From Saccopteryx bilineata (taxonomy: Eukaryota > Chordata > Mammalia > Chiroptera > Emballonuridae), in NCBI RefSeq assembly GCF_036850765.1, contig NC_089495.1:124271033-124335032 (forward strand): DNA of 64,000 nucleotides, written 5' to 3'. Under the pieces are notes generated by a model. The model was given only the letters and a program-made list of their open reading frames with translations, ran no database searches and was not told the origin of the DNA. This document shows positions 23,573 to 35,619 of this stretch, piece after piece (the stretch's first letter is position 1; each line of letters begins with the position of its first letter). The position numbers were made by a program, and so were the translations under genes.

Positions 23573-24006
23573 TACCTGAGCCCCCCAGACTCCCCTTGGC
23601 TGAGACTCTGTCCTCACCTTTTGTCCTTGTGCAGGACGCCTTTGGTGCTGTCCTCCAGGTTCTGCTGGGGGAGGGGGGATGTGGTTGCTATTGGATGTGT
23701 CCCAGAGGCTAGAAATTGTCCCCCTGCCTCCAGGAAGATGCCCTTGCTACCAAGCAGACTGCATTTGGGGTCTCGTCCTGGGCAGGAGGGGATGGGGACT
23801 TTGGCTGTGTCATCCAGTGGAGAACTGTGTGTGGACCTCTCGTCTATGAGTGGCAACACATAGCTCATACACCATATCAGGTGGAGACCGCAAACTCAGA
23901 GGCGGCGGGGGTAGGGGTGGGAGTGGGCAAATAATGGAAATGAGTGAAGGGGCCATGGGGGCCAGAGCAAACTGGAAAATGTGGTTCCATCTAAAAGGGT
24001 GGCACT

Positions 24007-24189
24007 TGCCTGACCTGTGGTGGCACAGTGGATAAAGCGTCAACCTGGAAACGCTGAGGTCGCCGGTTCAAAACCCTGGGCTTGCCTGGTCAAGGCACAT
24101 ATGGGAGTTGATGCTTCCTGCTCCTCCCCCCTTCTCTCTCTCTCTCTCCCATCTCTATAATGAATAAATAAAATCTTTAAAAAAATAAT
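24007..24189 (+). mobile_element. Short tRNA-derived bat SINE
   Basis: The head TGCCTGACCTGTGGTGGCAC, the B-box-like GGTTCAAAACCC, TGGTCAAGGCACATATGGGA, a CT-rich stretch and an AATAAATAAAATC tail. Perfect 14-bp target duplications AAAAGGGTGGCACT lie at 23993-24006 and 24190-24203. Confidence 0.93.
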
Positions 24190-25266
24190 AAAAGGGTGGC
24201 ACTCTTCAACCCAGTCCATGTGGCAAGGCAGGAACATTCATTGCGTGGCACATGCTCTCCTGTTTCCAAGAGAAGCAGAAGGCGCCTGAGTGTCCAGCAT
24301 TGGCATGAGCACACATCTTCTTTAAATAGGGTCAGGCAAACAAAACCTCTGTCTCGAGCTGAGGGCTGCCACTTTGAACCCTTAAGGGGAATGACGCTTT
24401 CTAGAGCAGAAGGGCAACTCCAGTCCCCCTACCCCCCAGCCCTGACTCTCACCAGGTGCTGGTGGGGCCCCTGAAGCTGCCAGGTCAGCAGCCCTCAGGA
24501 CCTCAGGCAAACAGCCGGAAACAACTCAACCCCCTCACCCTGCTGGAATGCATGCTCAGGCCCAGAGGCGCTGAGTCTGGGGAAATCAGTGGTGAGGAGC
24601 CACGCTCCCTCCCAGGGGACAGCTGGAGACTCACTGACTCATGAGTATGGTAGGAATCTTCCAGGAAGTCTCCATCCTGCTCTTCCCTCTCGGCTTGGGT
24701 GGGGGCAGCCAGCTGCCTCTGTCAAGGCAGGCTGACGGGACACCAGGGCAGCTGCAGGGTGATTTCGTGGGGCTCAGCCCAGCAGGTGCTCCTGAGTCTT
24801 CCCTGGGCCACCTGCCTGAGGCACAACAGCCCCTCCTTCTGGCCAAGTTCAGGGTCGGGGTGACAGACAGGCATCAGTGGAAGGGAAAGGAAGGGGAGGG
24901 AAGAGAAAGGAAGGCAAAGCAGGCCCAGGAACCGGGCTGGCTGTTCAGACGCTTAAACCAGATGAAACCATAGCATTGCGGGACCAGGAAAATGAAAGAC
25001 TTCGAACGTCGCCAGGAATTTGACTCTGTGAGTTGGTTTCCAAGAGGCTAAGTTAAGCTTCTCCAAGTGGATATTAAAACGGAGCAGCAGCGAGACTTGA
25101 CGGGGCCGGAGGGGGTGGAGAGAAGGCCTTCCGGAAGCTCTGAGCCACCACGCAGAAAGCCCAGACACCCGTCCACGGTCCTTGGCTGGTCCTTGCTGCT
25201 CACCCGTCTGGTGAACCGGAGAACCTGGGGCAGTGGGAGCCCTTCAAGGCCCACGTCTGCTGCTCA

Positions 25267-25464
25267 CTCCTCCTCCTCCTCCTCCTCCTTCTCTGCCTCA
25301 CTCCCTGCTCGCTCCAATTCAGAAACCATGCTACTTCAGTGTGGAGCACAGACATATGATCAGCACATGGAAATGTGGTAATTTGGATGCACTCGCGATT
25401 GCAGCAGATTGAAGAAATTAGACCAGACAAAGAGCGTTTTGGGAGGAGGAGGAGGAGGAGGAGG
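25267..25464. repeat. Inverted pair of (CTC)n and (GAG)n tracts before the v3 exon
   Basis: An eight-unit CTC tract (25267-25290) and an eight-unit GAG tract (25441-25464) lie 150 bp apart, each extended by matching flanks (TTCTCTGCCTCACTCCCTG against GGCAGAAGGAGGGAGGG). They can pair as a hairpin with a 150-nt loop or form triplex. They lie within 300 bp upstream of the v3 start codon, so at or near its transcription start. Confidence 0.8.
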
Positions 25465-25555
25465 CAGAAGGAGGGAGGGCAACAGGGTGAGAAAGGGGAG
25501 AACGCCTCTGGAAAGGGTGACTTGGACCCCGCCTGCTGCTAAGTGTGTCGTAGTG

Positions 25556-25577
25556 ATGGAGAGAGACCGGATCTCAG
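25556..25577 (+). CDS. SEPTIN9: SEPTIN9 isoform v3, first coding exon
   Basis: ATG at 25556 begins the seven-codon v3-specific N-terminus MERDRIS, which I recall as identical in human, and one further G precedes the donor CTCAG|GTAGGC. The phase equals that of the v1 and v2 exons, so it joins the same shared exon (ALKRSFEVEE). The start has G at -3 and G at +4, a good context. The frame upstream stays open for about 49 codons but has no ATG, so the start is clear. The 5' UTR would be the GA-rich stretch 25441-25555; the transcription start itself cannot be placed. This isoform lacks the long basic N-terminus of v1. The peptide is very short, but together with the donor, strand, phase and position between the v1 and v2 exons it is convincing. 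Confidence 0.9.
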
Positions 25578-28500
25578 GTAGGCGCGGCCCCCTCCCACGG
25601 CTGCCCACCCCTCACCCAGAGCTTCCCTTGTGCTTCCAGAGACCAGCACCCAGGGGTCACTGCTGCTTATCTTTGTGGACACATTTCTTTTCTCTGGACT
25701 GTCCAGAGCTTGTGGGACGTAACGTTCCCAGAGCTAAGCTGCACACAACCTGGCTCTGATTTAAACTCGGCTCCCTTCCCCTTGCTATTTTTTTTCACTT
25801 CCCCTTGTGCCACTTTTGCAACTTAAGATGCTAAGACTATTGGCACTGAACTCCAGAAAAGGGTGGGGGGACCTGCCTCTGGCACTGGGGACTGGGCGGT
25901 GGCACTTGGGACGCTGGTTGGTGGTTTGTTTGTCAATCGTGGTTTATGTCTTTGTTGCCAGCCCGACTGTCTTCAAGGCCCCCACAGTCTCCTCCCCGAA
26001 ATAGCATTTTGGTGCCTTTCTGGGACTTGATTACAGGGGAGGAAGCTCCCAGTGCCCACAGTAGATGTGCAGATGTGTGCATGTATACATGTGTGTGTGT
26101 GCGTGTGCTCACAAGAGAGCTTGTCCTGTCCTGTCTGAGGCTTGGGGGAATGAGGTTGAATCCCACTTGGGGGTGACAGTGTCATTCGGGTCTTGTACTT
26201 GCCTGGGAACCTTGCGGCAGAGTGGGGGCAGTGACAAGCATCCCCAGTTACAAGGGACATTTCAGGACAGAAAGATGAGCACATGTGGACTCTGCTCAGA
26301 TCCTGCAGCAAAATCACTGTTTAAAACATCTGGATGTCACGCCAGGGCCAGGAGTAAGGGCAGGCAGCTGGTTCTTGAGCTGGGAGAGCCCCAGAGACAG
26401 GCCAAGTGGCTATTCCTGTTGGCAGCCCCCACGGAGCAGGCACAGAGCATGGGGATCAGATCAGGGGCGAAGTGAGGACAGGAGAGTGAAGAGGGAGAGG
26501 CAGCCCCTTCTTTAGTGGTCTAGTTAGAGACCTCTCCTCCAGGTCAGGCCTTCTTGGTGTTTCCAGCCCGGCATTGCGTGCTGTGGCTGTGTCAGATCCT
26601 GACAGCACCATGGGTAACTCCCATTGGAGTGTCTGCCACTGACAGTGCATCCCTCAAGCCAGGTGCTGGGGTCCCTCGTGCCGGTCTGACGCATCATCGG
26701 GCATCAGCCTTGCTCTGGGCTTCAGGTGTTCTGAGCTGACCCCTGGGCCATAGTGAGGCCAAGGATGTCACCTCACAGTGTCATTGCCCTGGTCCGTTCT
26801 TTGCCACTGGGTGTGTTGGGGGGGGTGCTCCCCAAGAGGCCAGAGAGGAGGACGGCCTGTGTCAGTGGGACAGCCGCAGGAGCTGCTGGCGGGTCATGTG
26901 TAAGCGGGTGTGTGTGGGTTTCCGTGTCACCGAGCATGTACAAACAGGGACAGGAGACTGACCATGGGAGGGGCTGCCATGGAGTTGGGCAGAAACCTTG
27001 GCTGGTGAAAACTCTATGTTTGAGTTTGGTGGTGTGGGCCCACTGGGGTTGGACGGGGGTAAGGAGCCGGAATTTCCTGTTCTCAGCCTGGCAGGAAGGA
27101 CCCATGTGGGGCCTGGTAGGGGCCTCGGGGGGCTTCGGTCCAGCCTTCATGTTAGATGACCAAGCCAAGGCCCAGATGGGTAAACAGCAAGGGACCAGAG
27201 AGCTGGCACACAAAGGCCGGGGTGGGGGGTCCCTGGGAGCCCTGAGTAATGGACAATGTCTTTAAAACTCCAGACTCACCAAACTCCAGGAGCTTTTCAT
27301 GAACTGAACTAGACCTTGACCTTAACAATGGCCAGCTCTGTGCCCTCATGACCAAGCTGGGTGCCACCGCCCTCTGCTGAGGATAGCATGGGAGGGATGA
27401 AGTGGGGACCTTCTCTCAGGATGTGTGGCTTCCAATATTCCTCATTTGGGTGCATTTTCATTCAAAAAATTTTCATTTCTTTCAAAGCTCAGTTAGAAAC
27501 TGGTCACAGATCTGAATGGGAAAGAAAATGCACATGCTGTTTCCTAATGTTCCTCAGGCCTGGTCAGATCTTGATCTTGGTCTTTAATTGTAACATAACA
27601 CTTAACTAGTCTCTGGAAAAGCGAGTCCTACCCTGTTCCTGCTGGGACCCTGAGTAAGTCCTTCTGCGGCCGGGGCCTCAGTTTCCTAATCTGTAAAGGA
27701 AGTTGGGCGGGTCCACCACTGCCAGTGGGCTCCTGAGCCTGTTCTGGGGGCCCCTACCTGCTCCCTGCTTCTTCTTTCTCGTCGGGTGCGTCCTTTGTCT
27801 CACGGTCAGGTGGTTGTGATGCCTCAACCCCCACATGAGCACATGGGCGAGGTGAGCTGGGGCCAGGCTGTGCATATATGAATGGGGTAGGGATGCCTGC
27901 CTGCCCAGTTCTAGATGTGACTGTCACTACTTATGCCCCACTGGGCTGGCGTTTAAGGCGTGTCCAGCCAGCTCTCAGCCACTGCCCAGCAGCTGCCCAC
28001 CCTCTAGGAAGGGGTTTGGGGCAGCTGTGGGCGGCCTCAGGGCACTTTAGGTCTCACCTGGTTTGTGAGCTTGGGAGCCTTGTCTGCAGCCAGGCGCCCT
28101 GGGCAGATGCGGGAGGGCTCTTCAGTCAGCAGGGCAGGGATGAGTCACGGAGCGGTGACTGGCCGCTGAGACACAGAAGTCTGCTCCTTCCAGCCAAGGG
28201 TCAGCGTTCTTTCTCTTTTTCTGGACTAGCTTTGTGGCTTTTACAAATTAAGCAGTTTTATCTCATTCCAAGCACTTGTGTTTAAGCAGTGAGAGAACCT
28301 CCAAGAAGGAAACTTTGCACTGAGGTGCTGTTACTCAGCTCAGCTGGGCTGTGGGGGGTGGGGGTGGGGGCTGCCAGGGTGAGTCAGGCAGGGACTGTGG
28401 AAGTCTCCACTGGGTCCTGACTGTTGGCGTGGGGTCCCAGGAGGGCTGGGTCACATTGTTGCTGAATGTGTGCCCCAGGCCGGGCGTCTGCCCCAAGCAG

Positions 28501-28769
28501 TGAGGCACAGAGCGGTCGCCCAGCAGGATGGCTGGTGCTCTGCTCTTCTCAGGAGGTCCTTTGTCCTGGGAAGCCGTACTTACCTGTTCCTCTCTCTGCT
28601 GTCCCTGCTTGTCTGAGTCCCTGGGCACTTCTCATATCCAGCCTAGACTGGTGCTGTGGTCCTGGCTTCCTGGACCTGCTGTCCCCTCTCTGGCTTTACT
28701 TCCCTGTCTCTGAGCTGAGAGGCTTGGCCTGAAGTTCTCCTGGCCTCCTCTTCAGCTCTGACTGCCCTG
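25578..28769. other. Intronic DNA after the v3 first exon
   Basis: No exon recognised. A TG-rich alternating stretch lies near 26066-26105, and a MIR relic near 27.6 kb. The frames of 136-170 codons near 26.1 and 26.8-27.3 kb overlap frames on the other strand and look like chance in GC-rich DNA. Confidence 0.5.
27610..27715 (+). repeat. MIR relic
   Basis: ACCCTGAGTAAGTCCTTCTG followed by GGGCCTCAGTTTCCTAATCT and GTAAAGGAAGTTGGG follows the MIR core order. Confidence 0.65.
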
Positions 28770-29208
28770 GTCGTTTCTCTGTAACCGACGTCCACAGCCC
28801 AGGCAGCTGGTTTCTCTCCCAGTTCTGGAGTCCAGGAGGTGTGGGCAGGGCCGGTTCCTTCTGGAGCTCCTGCGGGAGGGTCAGTCCCAGGCCGCTCTCC
28901 CAGCCTCGAGTGGTGGCTGGTGATCCTCAGCCTGTGGATGCGTTACCCCGATTTCTGTTTCTGTCATTACACAACCTTCCTCTGTGTCCCAGGTCTTCAA
29001 CTGCTTCTCCCATGGAAGGACACTCAGCCCTGGGTTTAGGAATCCCACCCACCCACCCACCCCAGGATAATCCAGGATGACTGGATCTGAAGATCCTTAA
29101 CATCTCACATCACAAAGACCCCCTTTTCCAAATAAAGCACGTTCCCAGATTACAGGTAGACATGAAATAGCTTTTTGTGTGTGGGGGGGACCATTCAACT
29201 TACTACAG
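28770..29208 (-). repeat. Diverged ERVL-MaLR LTR, antisense
   Basis: CTCTGTAACCGACGTCCACA, CCAGTTCTGGAGTCCAGGAG, CAGGATAATCCAGGATGACT, TTTTCCAAATAAAGCACGTT and the terminal GGACCATTCAACTTACTACA follow a reversed MaLR LTR. It is more diverged than the copy at 23125. Confidence 0.65.
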
Positions 29209-29774
29209 TCCCCATGTGCCTTGGGTGTCCAGGGTGGTTCCGTGCCTCAGATCCCTGTGTCCCACTCGGGAACTCTTGCATGGCTGCCAGCCTTGCCGCT
29301 GGGTCCCTTCTGCTGGAGAGGTGTGGGGCACACAGCACCATGTGGACTTCCAGGAGCCTGGTTCCCCTATCACTCAGCTTTCTGCCTAGAGCTGCGCCCA
29401 CCCGCCCCAGCTCAGCTACCAGCGAGGGGTGGAGGAGAGGGCAGAGACTGGCCTGGGGCCGAGTGGACTAAGGATGGGGAGGTGTGGTACTTGGGTTAGC
29501 CAGCCTCCTGAGGGTACCTTTGCCTGGCGCCTTGTAAGTTTTTTGAACCCTAAATTGGCCTGTTCAAAATTTTTTTCTGATCAGAGAATTTATTTCTATG
29601 TCAAGTCCTATTAAAGAATGGCATGGAAATCACATTGTTGTGCATTAAAGAACTACCTTAAATGATAACATAGTGTGAGACTGGGACTGCCCTGGGCCAT
29701 TTTTGAGTGGTCACTGCAGAAATTTTATATGCGAGGGACTGGGTGCCCCGGGCTCCTGCTGGACTCTGGGCTCT

Positions 29775-30420
29775 TTAAAAATTGTGGTAGTACATAAAAT
29801 TTATCATTTGAACTATTTCACCTGTTCAGCTCAGAGGTATTGAGTACGTTCACATAGTAGTGTAACCATCTATCTTTAGAACTGTTAGAACTTTCCATCT
29901 TCCCAGTCTGAAACTGTCCCCACGAGACGCCCCCAGCCCCTGGCGACCTCCCCTCTACTTCCTGCCTCTAGGAACCTGACTACTCCAGGTTCCTCGCATA
30001 TGTGAAATCACGCAACCTTTCTCCTTTTGTGTCTGGCTTGTTTTACTTAACTTCAAGGTTCATCCATGCTGTAGTGTAAGTCATCACTCCCTCCTGTTTA
30101 AGACGCAATAATGTTCTGTTGTCTGGGTAGACCAGATGTTTATCCATCATCTGCAGATAGACGCTGGGGTTGTTCCCACCCTTTGGTTATTGTGAATAGT
30201 GCCATAAATACAGGTACCTGCTTGGATCTTTGCTATCAGATTTTTGGGGTGTAGACCCAGAAGTATATAATCACTGGGTCCTATGCTACTTCTTTGTGTA
30301 ATTTGGGGGGGAACCTCCAGACTCTTCTCCATAGCAGCCGCATCTCTGACATCCCCACCGCCAATGCACATCCCCCCACCCCAACACACTCATTTTTTCC
30401 TTCTTTCCTTCTTTTCTTTT

Positions 30421-30488
<68 letters not shown>

Positions 30489-31070
30489 TCATTCTTTCAT
30501 CTCTCCCCTCCCCTCCCCTCCCCTCCCCTCCCTCCCTCCCTTCTTTCCTTCCTTCCTTCTTTTTGTAGTAGCCATTCTACTGGGTATGAGGGGTATCTCA
30601 CTGTGGTTTTGATTTGCATTTCCCTAGTGATCAGTGATGCTGAGTGTCTCCTCACGTGCTCACTGGCATCTCTGTGCCTTCTTTGGAGAAATGCCTATTC
30701 AAGTCCTTTGCCAATTTTTTGTTTGGGTTTTTTTTTGTTGTTGTTGTTGAGTTGTAAGAGTTCTTTACATGTTCCAGCGATCAGTTTTTTATCTAGTATA
30801 TGGTTTGCAGATCTCCTCTCCCATTCCGAGGGCTGCTTTTTCATTCTGTTGATGGTATCCTTTGATGCACATTTAATTTGGATGAAGTCCCGTTTGTCTA
30901 ATTTTCCTTTTGTTGCCTGTGCTTTTGGTGTCATACCTAATGCCACAAAGCTTTTTTATGTTTTTCTTTTCTAAGAGTTATATAGTTTTAGTCATAGCGT
31001 TTGGGCCTTTGATCCACTTTGAGTTAATTTCATGTATGGTCTAAGGTGAGGCTCCAGCTTCATGTCCTGG
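29775..31070 (-). mobile_element. Antisense L1 fragment (3' UTR and end of ORF2)
   Basis: Reading left to right are reversed L1 3' landmarks: TTTATCCATCATCTGCAGAT, GGTTATTGTGAATAGTGCCA, TGGTTTTGATTTGCATTTCC, GAGTTGTAAGAGTTCTTTAC, TTTGTTGCCTGTGCTTTTGG and TTGATCCACTTTGAGTTAAT. No ORF2 frame survives. A long (CTTT)n tract has grown inside at 30405-30560. It is a 5'-truncated dead copy. Confidence 0.9.
30405..30560. repeat. (CTTT)n / (CCCCT)n polypyrimidine tract inside L1
   Basis: About 18 CTTT units, then six CCCCT units, then CCTT units. In composition it mirrors the polypurine tract at 12839-12985 on the opposite strand. Confidence 0.95.
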
Positions 31071-32276
31071 GCTCTTGAAACCCCCCTTTTGTTTTCTCGC
31101 ACCCGGGTGGGGGACAGGAAGAGCAGGGAACCAGGGAGCCACAGCTGTGACCCAGGACATAGCTGGACATGTGCTGTGCCCAGGGCCTCCTAGGTTTTTC
31201 TGGGTAGATGATGGGGCCAGCCTGGGGTGTCCGGGGACGGCTGAGCAGACCCGCCTCTGTTCTCCACATGTCACTGCCCAGCCTGCCTGCGTGTGAGCCT
31301 GGCTGGGGGCTTCATGTCTGTCAGTCTATCCCCGTGCTCACCCTTAGAGAGCCTCCTCTGGCCCCAGACTCCTTCTTTGCTTCTCCATCTGCCTCCACGT
31401 GTCTCCCTTCAACCCCAGGCACAAACCCCTGTGCCTAAAGACCCGCAGTGCTGGTCCTCCCCCCACATGCGGGTTCTGCAGATGGGCTCAGGGGTGCATC
31501 CAGCGCTCCTTGGGTTGTGCTGGGGACTGGGAGAGGGGTGGCAGTGGGACCTAAGGGAGAAACTGGGGAGATTTCCTTTTAACAAGTGAGCCAAGTCTGG
31601 AGAACTGTTTTGGGTCCCAGGCCCTACCTGGAACTCAGGATAGACAGCATTACAGGTTTCAGCTCATGGAGACCCCTCTCCGTGCAGGCTTGGGACCTGC
31701 CTTTAGACTTCTGGTGCTCCCTTCCAGTTAAATTTGTTTTTTGTTTGTTTTTTTGTTTTTGTTTTTGTTTTTTTTACAAATGGGGAAATCTGACTTGAGC
31801 AAAGCTGAACAAACCAAGCAATACACCTCGTGGAAGAGAGCAAAGGGGCACCAGACCTGGAACTTTGTTCTGAGGGTTTCAAAATGCTTTTGGGCTGGGC
31901 TACCTCTGGAGCATAATGGCGGGACAGAGACACCGTGCTGTCCCCACTGTCCCAACTTCCCTCTCACCAGAGAGAGAATGATCAGTGACCTCTGTTGTAT
32001 CCTCTGCCTTGAGGTCACCTTGTGTCATTATGTCCCTGGGTTTCTGTTTGCAGCACTCTTAGATGTGGTTGTTCCAGTTCATGTGATGACTATTTGCTGA
32101 GGCCCTGCGATGTACACGGACTATCCTTATGTTCTTCGCCTCCAGTGAGGAGCAAGGAGAATACAGTCCCTGCTCCCTTCGGACTTACAGTCTGAACTAG
32201 ATGCCAGATAGCTAACAAATAAACACATGGTATTAGGTGAGGGCTGTAAAGAAGCCGAACAAGTGATATGATTGCT

Positions 32277-32318
<42 letters not shown>

Positions 32319-34317
32319 CTAATGGATACCCTTCCTAGTGGTAGGGTGTTAATGGATACCCTTCCTGAGGAGGTGACATTGAGCTGAAGTTTGCATTATC
32401 AAAAGGACCTAACAAGCCAAAATCCAGAGGAAGAGTCTTCAGGCAAAGGAAACAGCAAGTGCAACTGTCCTGAGGTTGCTTTATCATGGAGATGAGTGGC
32501 TGGACTGTGTATTTAGAGAAGGAGGCACATACAAGGCCAGTGAGATAGGCAGGGCCATGTCATGTTGGGCTTTGAAGGCCCTGGTGAAGGTGTGGTTTTT
32601 GGTTTTTTTCCACATGGAGGGAGTGGCAGGACCTGGATGTCCTGTGGGCTGAGACTGGCCCGTGGTGGTCAGGGAGGAGAGGCTGGGAGGCCTAGAGGAG
32701 AGGAGGCTGTTGCAATAACTCTTTACAGATGCAGAGGAAGGGCCTCTGATTACTGGGTGGACCTGGTGGTTGAAGAGGCTGCTGGACATGCTGACGTGGT
32801 AGCCTGCCCTGCCCAGCCCTGTCCTGCCATGCCTGGGGGATGTTGGCTGTGGTTTGGTGTGTGCATGGCCCAGTGTGGGGCAGCCTAAGTCTGGGAAGGT
32901 GACCCCGGGAACAGGCAGCCTCAAGGAAGAATCACAGACACTGGGAGGAACAGCTACTCTAGGCCTCTTGCATCACGTCTCCTGGGGTCCTGCGTCTCCC
33001 GGTTATCCCAAACTCTGGTGGGATTCCACATGCCTGTGAGGATGCATACACCTCTTGAAGGGGTGGCCTGAGTGGCTGTTTCTCAGTCCCGCGAGCTGGC
33101 CTGTGGGCATCCTGTCTTGATTCCTTCTCTGCCTCCTGGCAGTATTTCTGCTCACTGGGGAAGTCTGGGTGGGACTTGGGACAAAGGAGACTCAAGAGCT
33201 TTGCTAGAACAACAGTGGACACCTATACACTCTGCCCCAGAGGGGACATCTGGTCAAAGTCTCGCTTGCTACTCAGAAAGCATGTTCCTTGACCATCTGT
33301 GTTCCTGGTGGGTGGCGCAGGTGCGACCTCCTGACACAGAGGCTCAGCACAGGGCCTGCGCACTCCCCACTCTGTGGCTCTGCTTCAGGCCGGTGTCCCA
33401 TTCCGACCCTGTGCCCCCCGAGGTTTATGCTGGCTGGTTCAGTCTGAACTCTGCCCCTCACCGTCCACCCAGTCCAGCTCTGGCCATGTTGTCCCTCCAG
33501 CCTGGCAGTAGGTCTCCCTCCTGGTTCTATGTGCCCTCTCCAGGTGGCACATTTGACCTGAGGATACAGCCATGCCCTCAGTGTGAGATGTCACAGGATG
33601 CTGCTGTTTGATAATAACCAAAAACTATAGCTTTAGAGTGGTCCACGTGTTTCCAAGTTCAGTCCCTTCAGTGTCCTTATCCTGATGTTGTCGTATCTGA
33701 GGAAGAGGGAAGGGGTGAGGGCTCATGTGCCACCCAGTGAGAGTGGTTTGGGGCTGTGCCTTTGTAATGTGTGTTTGAAGGTGGAGTTGCACATGGAGGA
33801 AGTCCCTATAGCCCACCCCTCGCCCCCAGCTTGCAGAGTGCAGCCACAGAGAAGGGGAGTGTACATCTCTCTGGGGAGGAGGGGAAGAGGGGCCTCGGGT
33901 TCTGGACACGTGCATCTTCCATGCATGGCCCCCCTCCCCTGATTTACCGCAATGAAGGGCCCCATGGAACCCTAAACTCAAGACAGGGGATTCTGGGTAT
34001 AGAAAGCCTTTTGTCCAGGAGGTGGCGGTGCAAGCCCTCAAGAGCCCAACTCCTCCTGGGCTTTTATTTGCACTGAATTTGGGAGACGAGGCTGGCCCTG
34101 GTGTTCTTTCCCCTCACTGTGGCTGCGCCCACAGGCAAGGGAAATGCCAGGTAGGGGGAATGGAGAACATGGGAACACTGTGAGGACAGGCAGGCATGTT
34201 CCCTGGCATGGGGGCAGGAGTGCTAGAGGTGGCACCCCAGGATGTCCATCCTAAATAGGAGATTTGGGAGCTTTGGGCACGGCCTCTTTTGCTACCATTC
34301 ATTTCTTCCCTATTTTA
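31071..34317. other. Intronic DNA, no gene seen
   Basis: Mostly unique sequence. It contains a poly-T rich stretch at 31735-31777, a (TG)n microsatellite and an old repeat near 32.1-32.6 kb. No exon is recognised. Confidence 0.55.
32105..32600 (+). repeat. Old mammalian interspersed repeat with (TG)n insertion
   Basis: Blocks such as AGTCCCTGCTCCCTTCGGAC, GAGGAGGTGACATTGAGCTG, GGAAACAGCAAGTGCAACTG, TGTCCTGAGGTTGC and GGGCTTTGAAGGCCCTGGTG follow a widespread old repeat that I cannot name with certainty. A (TG)n(CG)n tract lies at 32282-32319, and a 17-bp block TAATGGATACCCTTCCT occurs twice (near 32320 and 32350). Confidence 0.55.
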
Positions 34318-34946
34318 GGTTGATATGTCTCAATCTATTTAAAATTTTTCCAACTTTTACTATGAAAAATCTCAAACACAGGAAAGACAAAAGATAGTGC
34401 AAACACCTACACACCTGCCTCCTCTACTCTGCAATTCAAACTTTGCTCAACTGGCTACACCACATGTCCATTGCTGTCCACCAATGGTCCATGTAGGGTT
34501 CAGATGTATTTCAAAATAAGTTACTGAGAGCCTGACCAGGCGGTGGTGCAGTGGATAGAGCATCAGACTGGGATGCGGACAACCCAGGTTCGAGACCCCA
34601 AGGTCGCCAGCTTAAGCGTGGGCTCATCTGGTTTGAGCAAAGCTCACCAGCTTGGACCCAAGGTCTCAGGCTCGAACAAAGGGTTACTTGGTCTGCTGAA
34701 GGCCCATGGTCAAGGCACATATGAGAAAGCAATCAATGAGCAACTAAGGTGTCACAACAAAAAAACCTGATGGTTGATGCTTCTCATCTCTTTCTGTTCC
34801 TGTCTGTCTGTCCCTATCTATCCCTCTCTCTGACTCTCTCTCTGTCTCTGTAAAAAAAAAAAAAAAACCAACAAAACAAAATAAGTTACTGAGATTAGTA
34901 CCTGCCACCCTATAAATCTTCAGCTTGCATTTCATTAACTAGAGTC
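34318..34946 (+). repeat. Old L1M-like fragment, split by a SINE
   Basis: CTTTTACTATGAAAAATCTC, GATGTATTTCAAAATAAGTT and, after the SINE, ATAAATCTTCAGCTTGCATT and TCATTAACTAGAGT follow an old L1-associated repeat. The same family recurs at 46620-46880. The family name is uncertain. Confidence 0.5.
34530..34876 (+). mobile_element. tRNA-derived bat SINE (long variant), full length
   Basis: The head GCCTGACCAGGCGGTGGTGC, the B-box-like GGTTCGAGACCCC, GGTCGCCAGCTTAAGCGTGG, GGTCAAGGCACATATGAGAA, GTTGATGCTTCTCATC, CT-rich tail and a poly-A run. Perfect 18-bp target duplications CAAAATAAGTTACTGAGA lie at 34512-34529 and 34877-34894. It is well preserved and looks young. Confidence 0.95.
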
Positions 34947-35150
34947 CAGTACAGATACCCCCGACTTACCATGGGGTTACATCCCAATAAACCCATCATC
35001 AGTTGAAAATACTGTTAAGCTGAAATGAATATCGCTCACCTACCAAACACCATACTTGGAGCCCAGCTGCTTTCTGCTGAATGCCCATGGCTTTGCTGTG
35101 CCGTAGAGTTGAGACATCATCAGTTGTTATGGGGACAGTCTGTATTTGTG
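34947..35150. mobile_element. Tigger-like DNA transposon relic
   Basis: ACCCCCGACTTACCATGGGG, TTACATCCCAATAAACCCAT and CAGTTGAAAATACTGTTAAG resemble an old pogo/Tigger-type element. The imperfect ends CAGTACAGATACCCCC and GGGGACAGTCTGTATTTG could be its inverted repeats. It is heavily diverged. Confidence 0.5.
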
Positions 35151-35619
35151 CATGGTTCTCTCTCTCTCTTTGAAGTAAAACTCATGTGCAGATCTTTCAT
35201 GTACCATTCTCTGAATTTGGACATATGTGTATACTGTGTATCAAAACTCCAGTCAGAATATAGAACACCACCATCACTTCCCATGCTCCTTCCCAATCAG
35301 TCTCTGTGCCCCCTCCCCAAATTTTTTCCCATGATAGATGAATTTTGCCAGTTGGAATGTCCTTCAGATCTACCCATGTTGCTGCCAGTGGTTTGTTCCA
35401 CAACTGCTGGTGTTCATTGCACAAATGTGTTATGGTTTCTTAGGCATTCTGTTCATTCTAGTTGCTTCTATTTGGGGCTCTTATGAATAAAGCTGCTACA
35501 AGCTTCTTGTATAAGGTTTTTTTTTTGTTTGTTTTATGACATATTCTTCCATTTCTCTTGGGTAAATACCAAGAAGTAGCATTTTGGGGCCAGAGGGTCT
35601 GTATGTGCTTAGTTTTATA

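Larger units (their letters stand above)
20531..25264. other. Inter-promoter intronic DNA upstream of the v3 first exon
   Basis: Apart from the SINEs, the MaLR LTR and the coding-like stretch listed separately, no feature is supported. A run of 12-13 G's lies at about 20648-20661. Confidence 0.5.

Noticed and set aside
25409..25555. N-terminal extension of SEPTIN9 v3 in frame upstream of ATG 25556
   Set aside because: The frame is open but contains no ATG; the first possible codon is TTG, and the extension is mainly glycine/arginine from the GAG repeat. The known v3 start is MERDRIS.
30294..30974. 226-codon frame rich in F/L/S
   Set aside because: It is the (CTTT)n microsatellite read as protein, joined to reversed L1 sequence.
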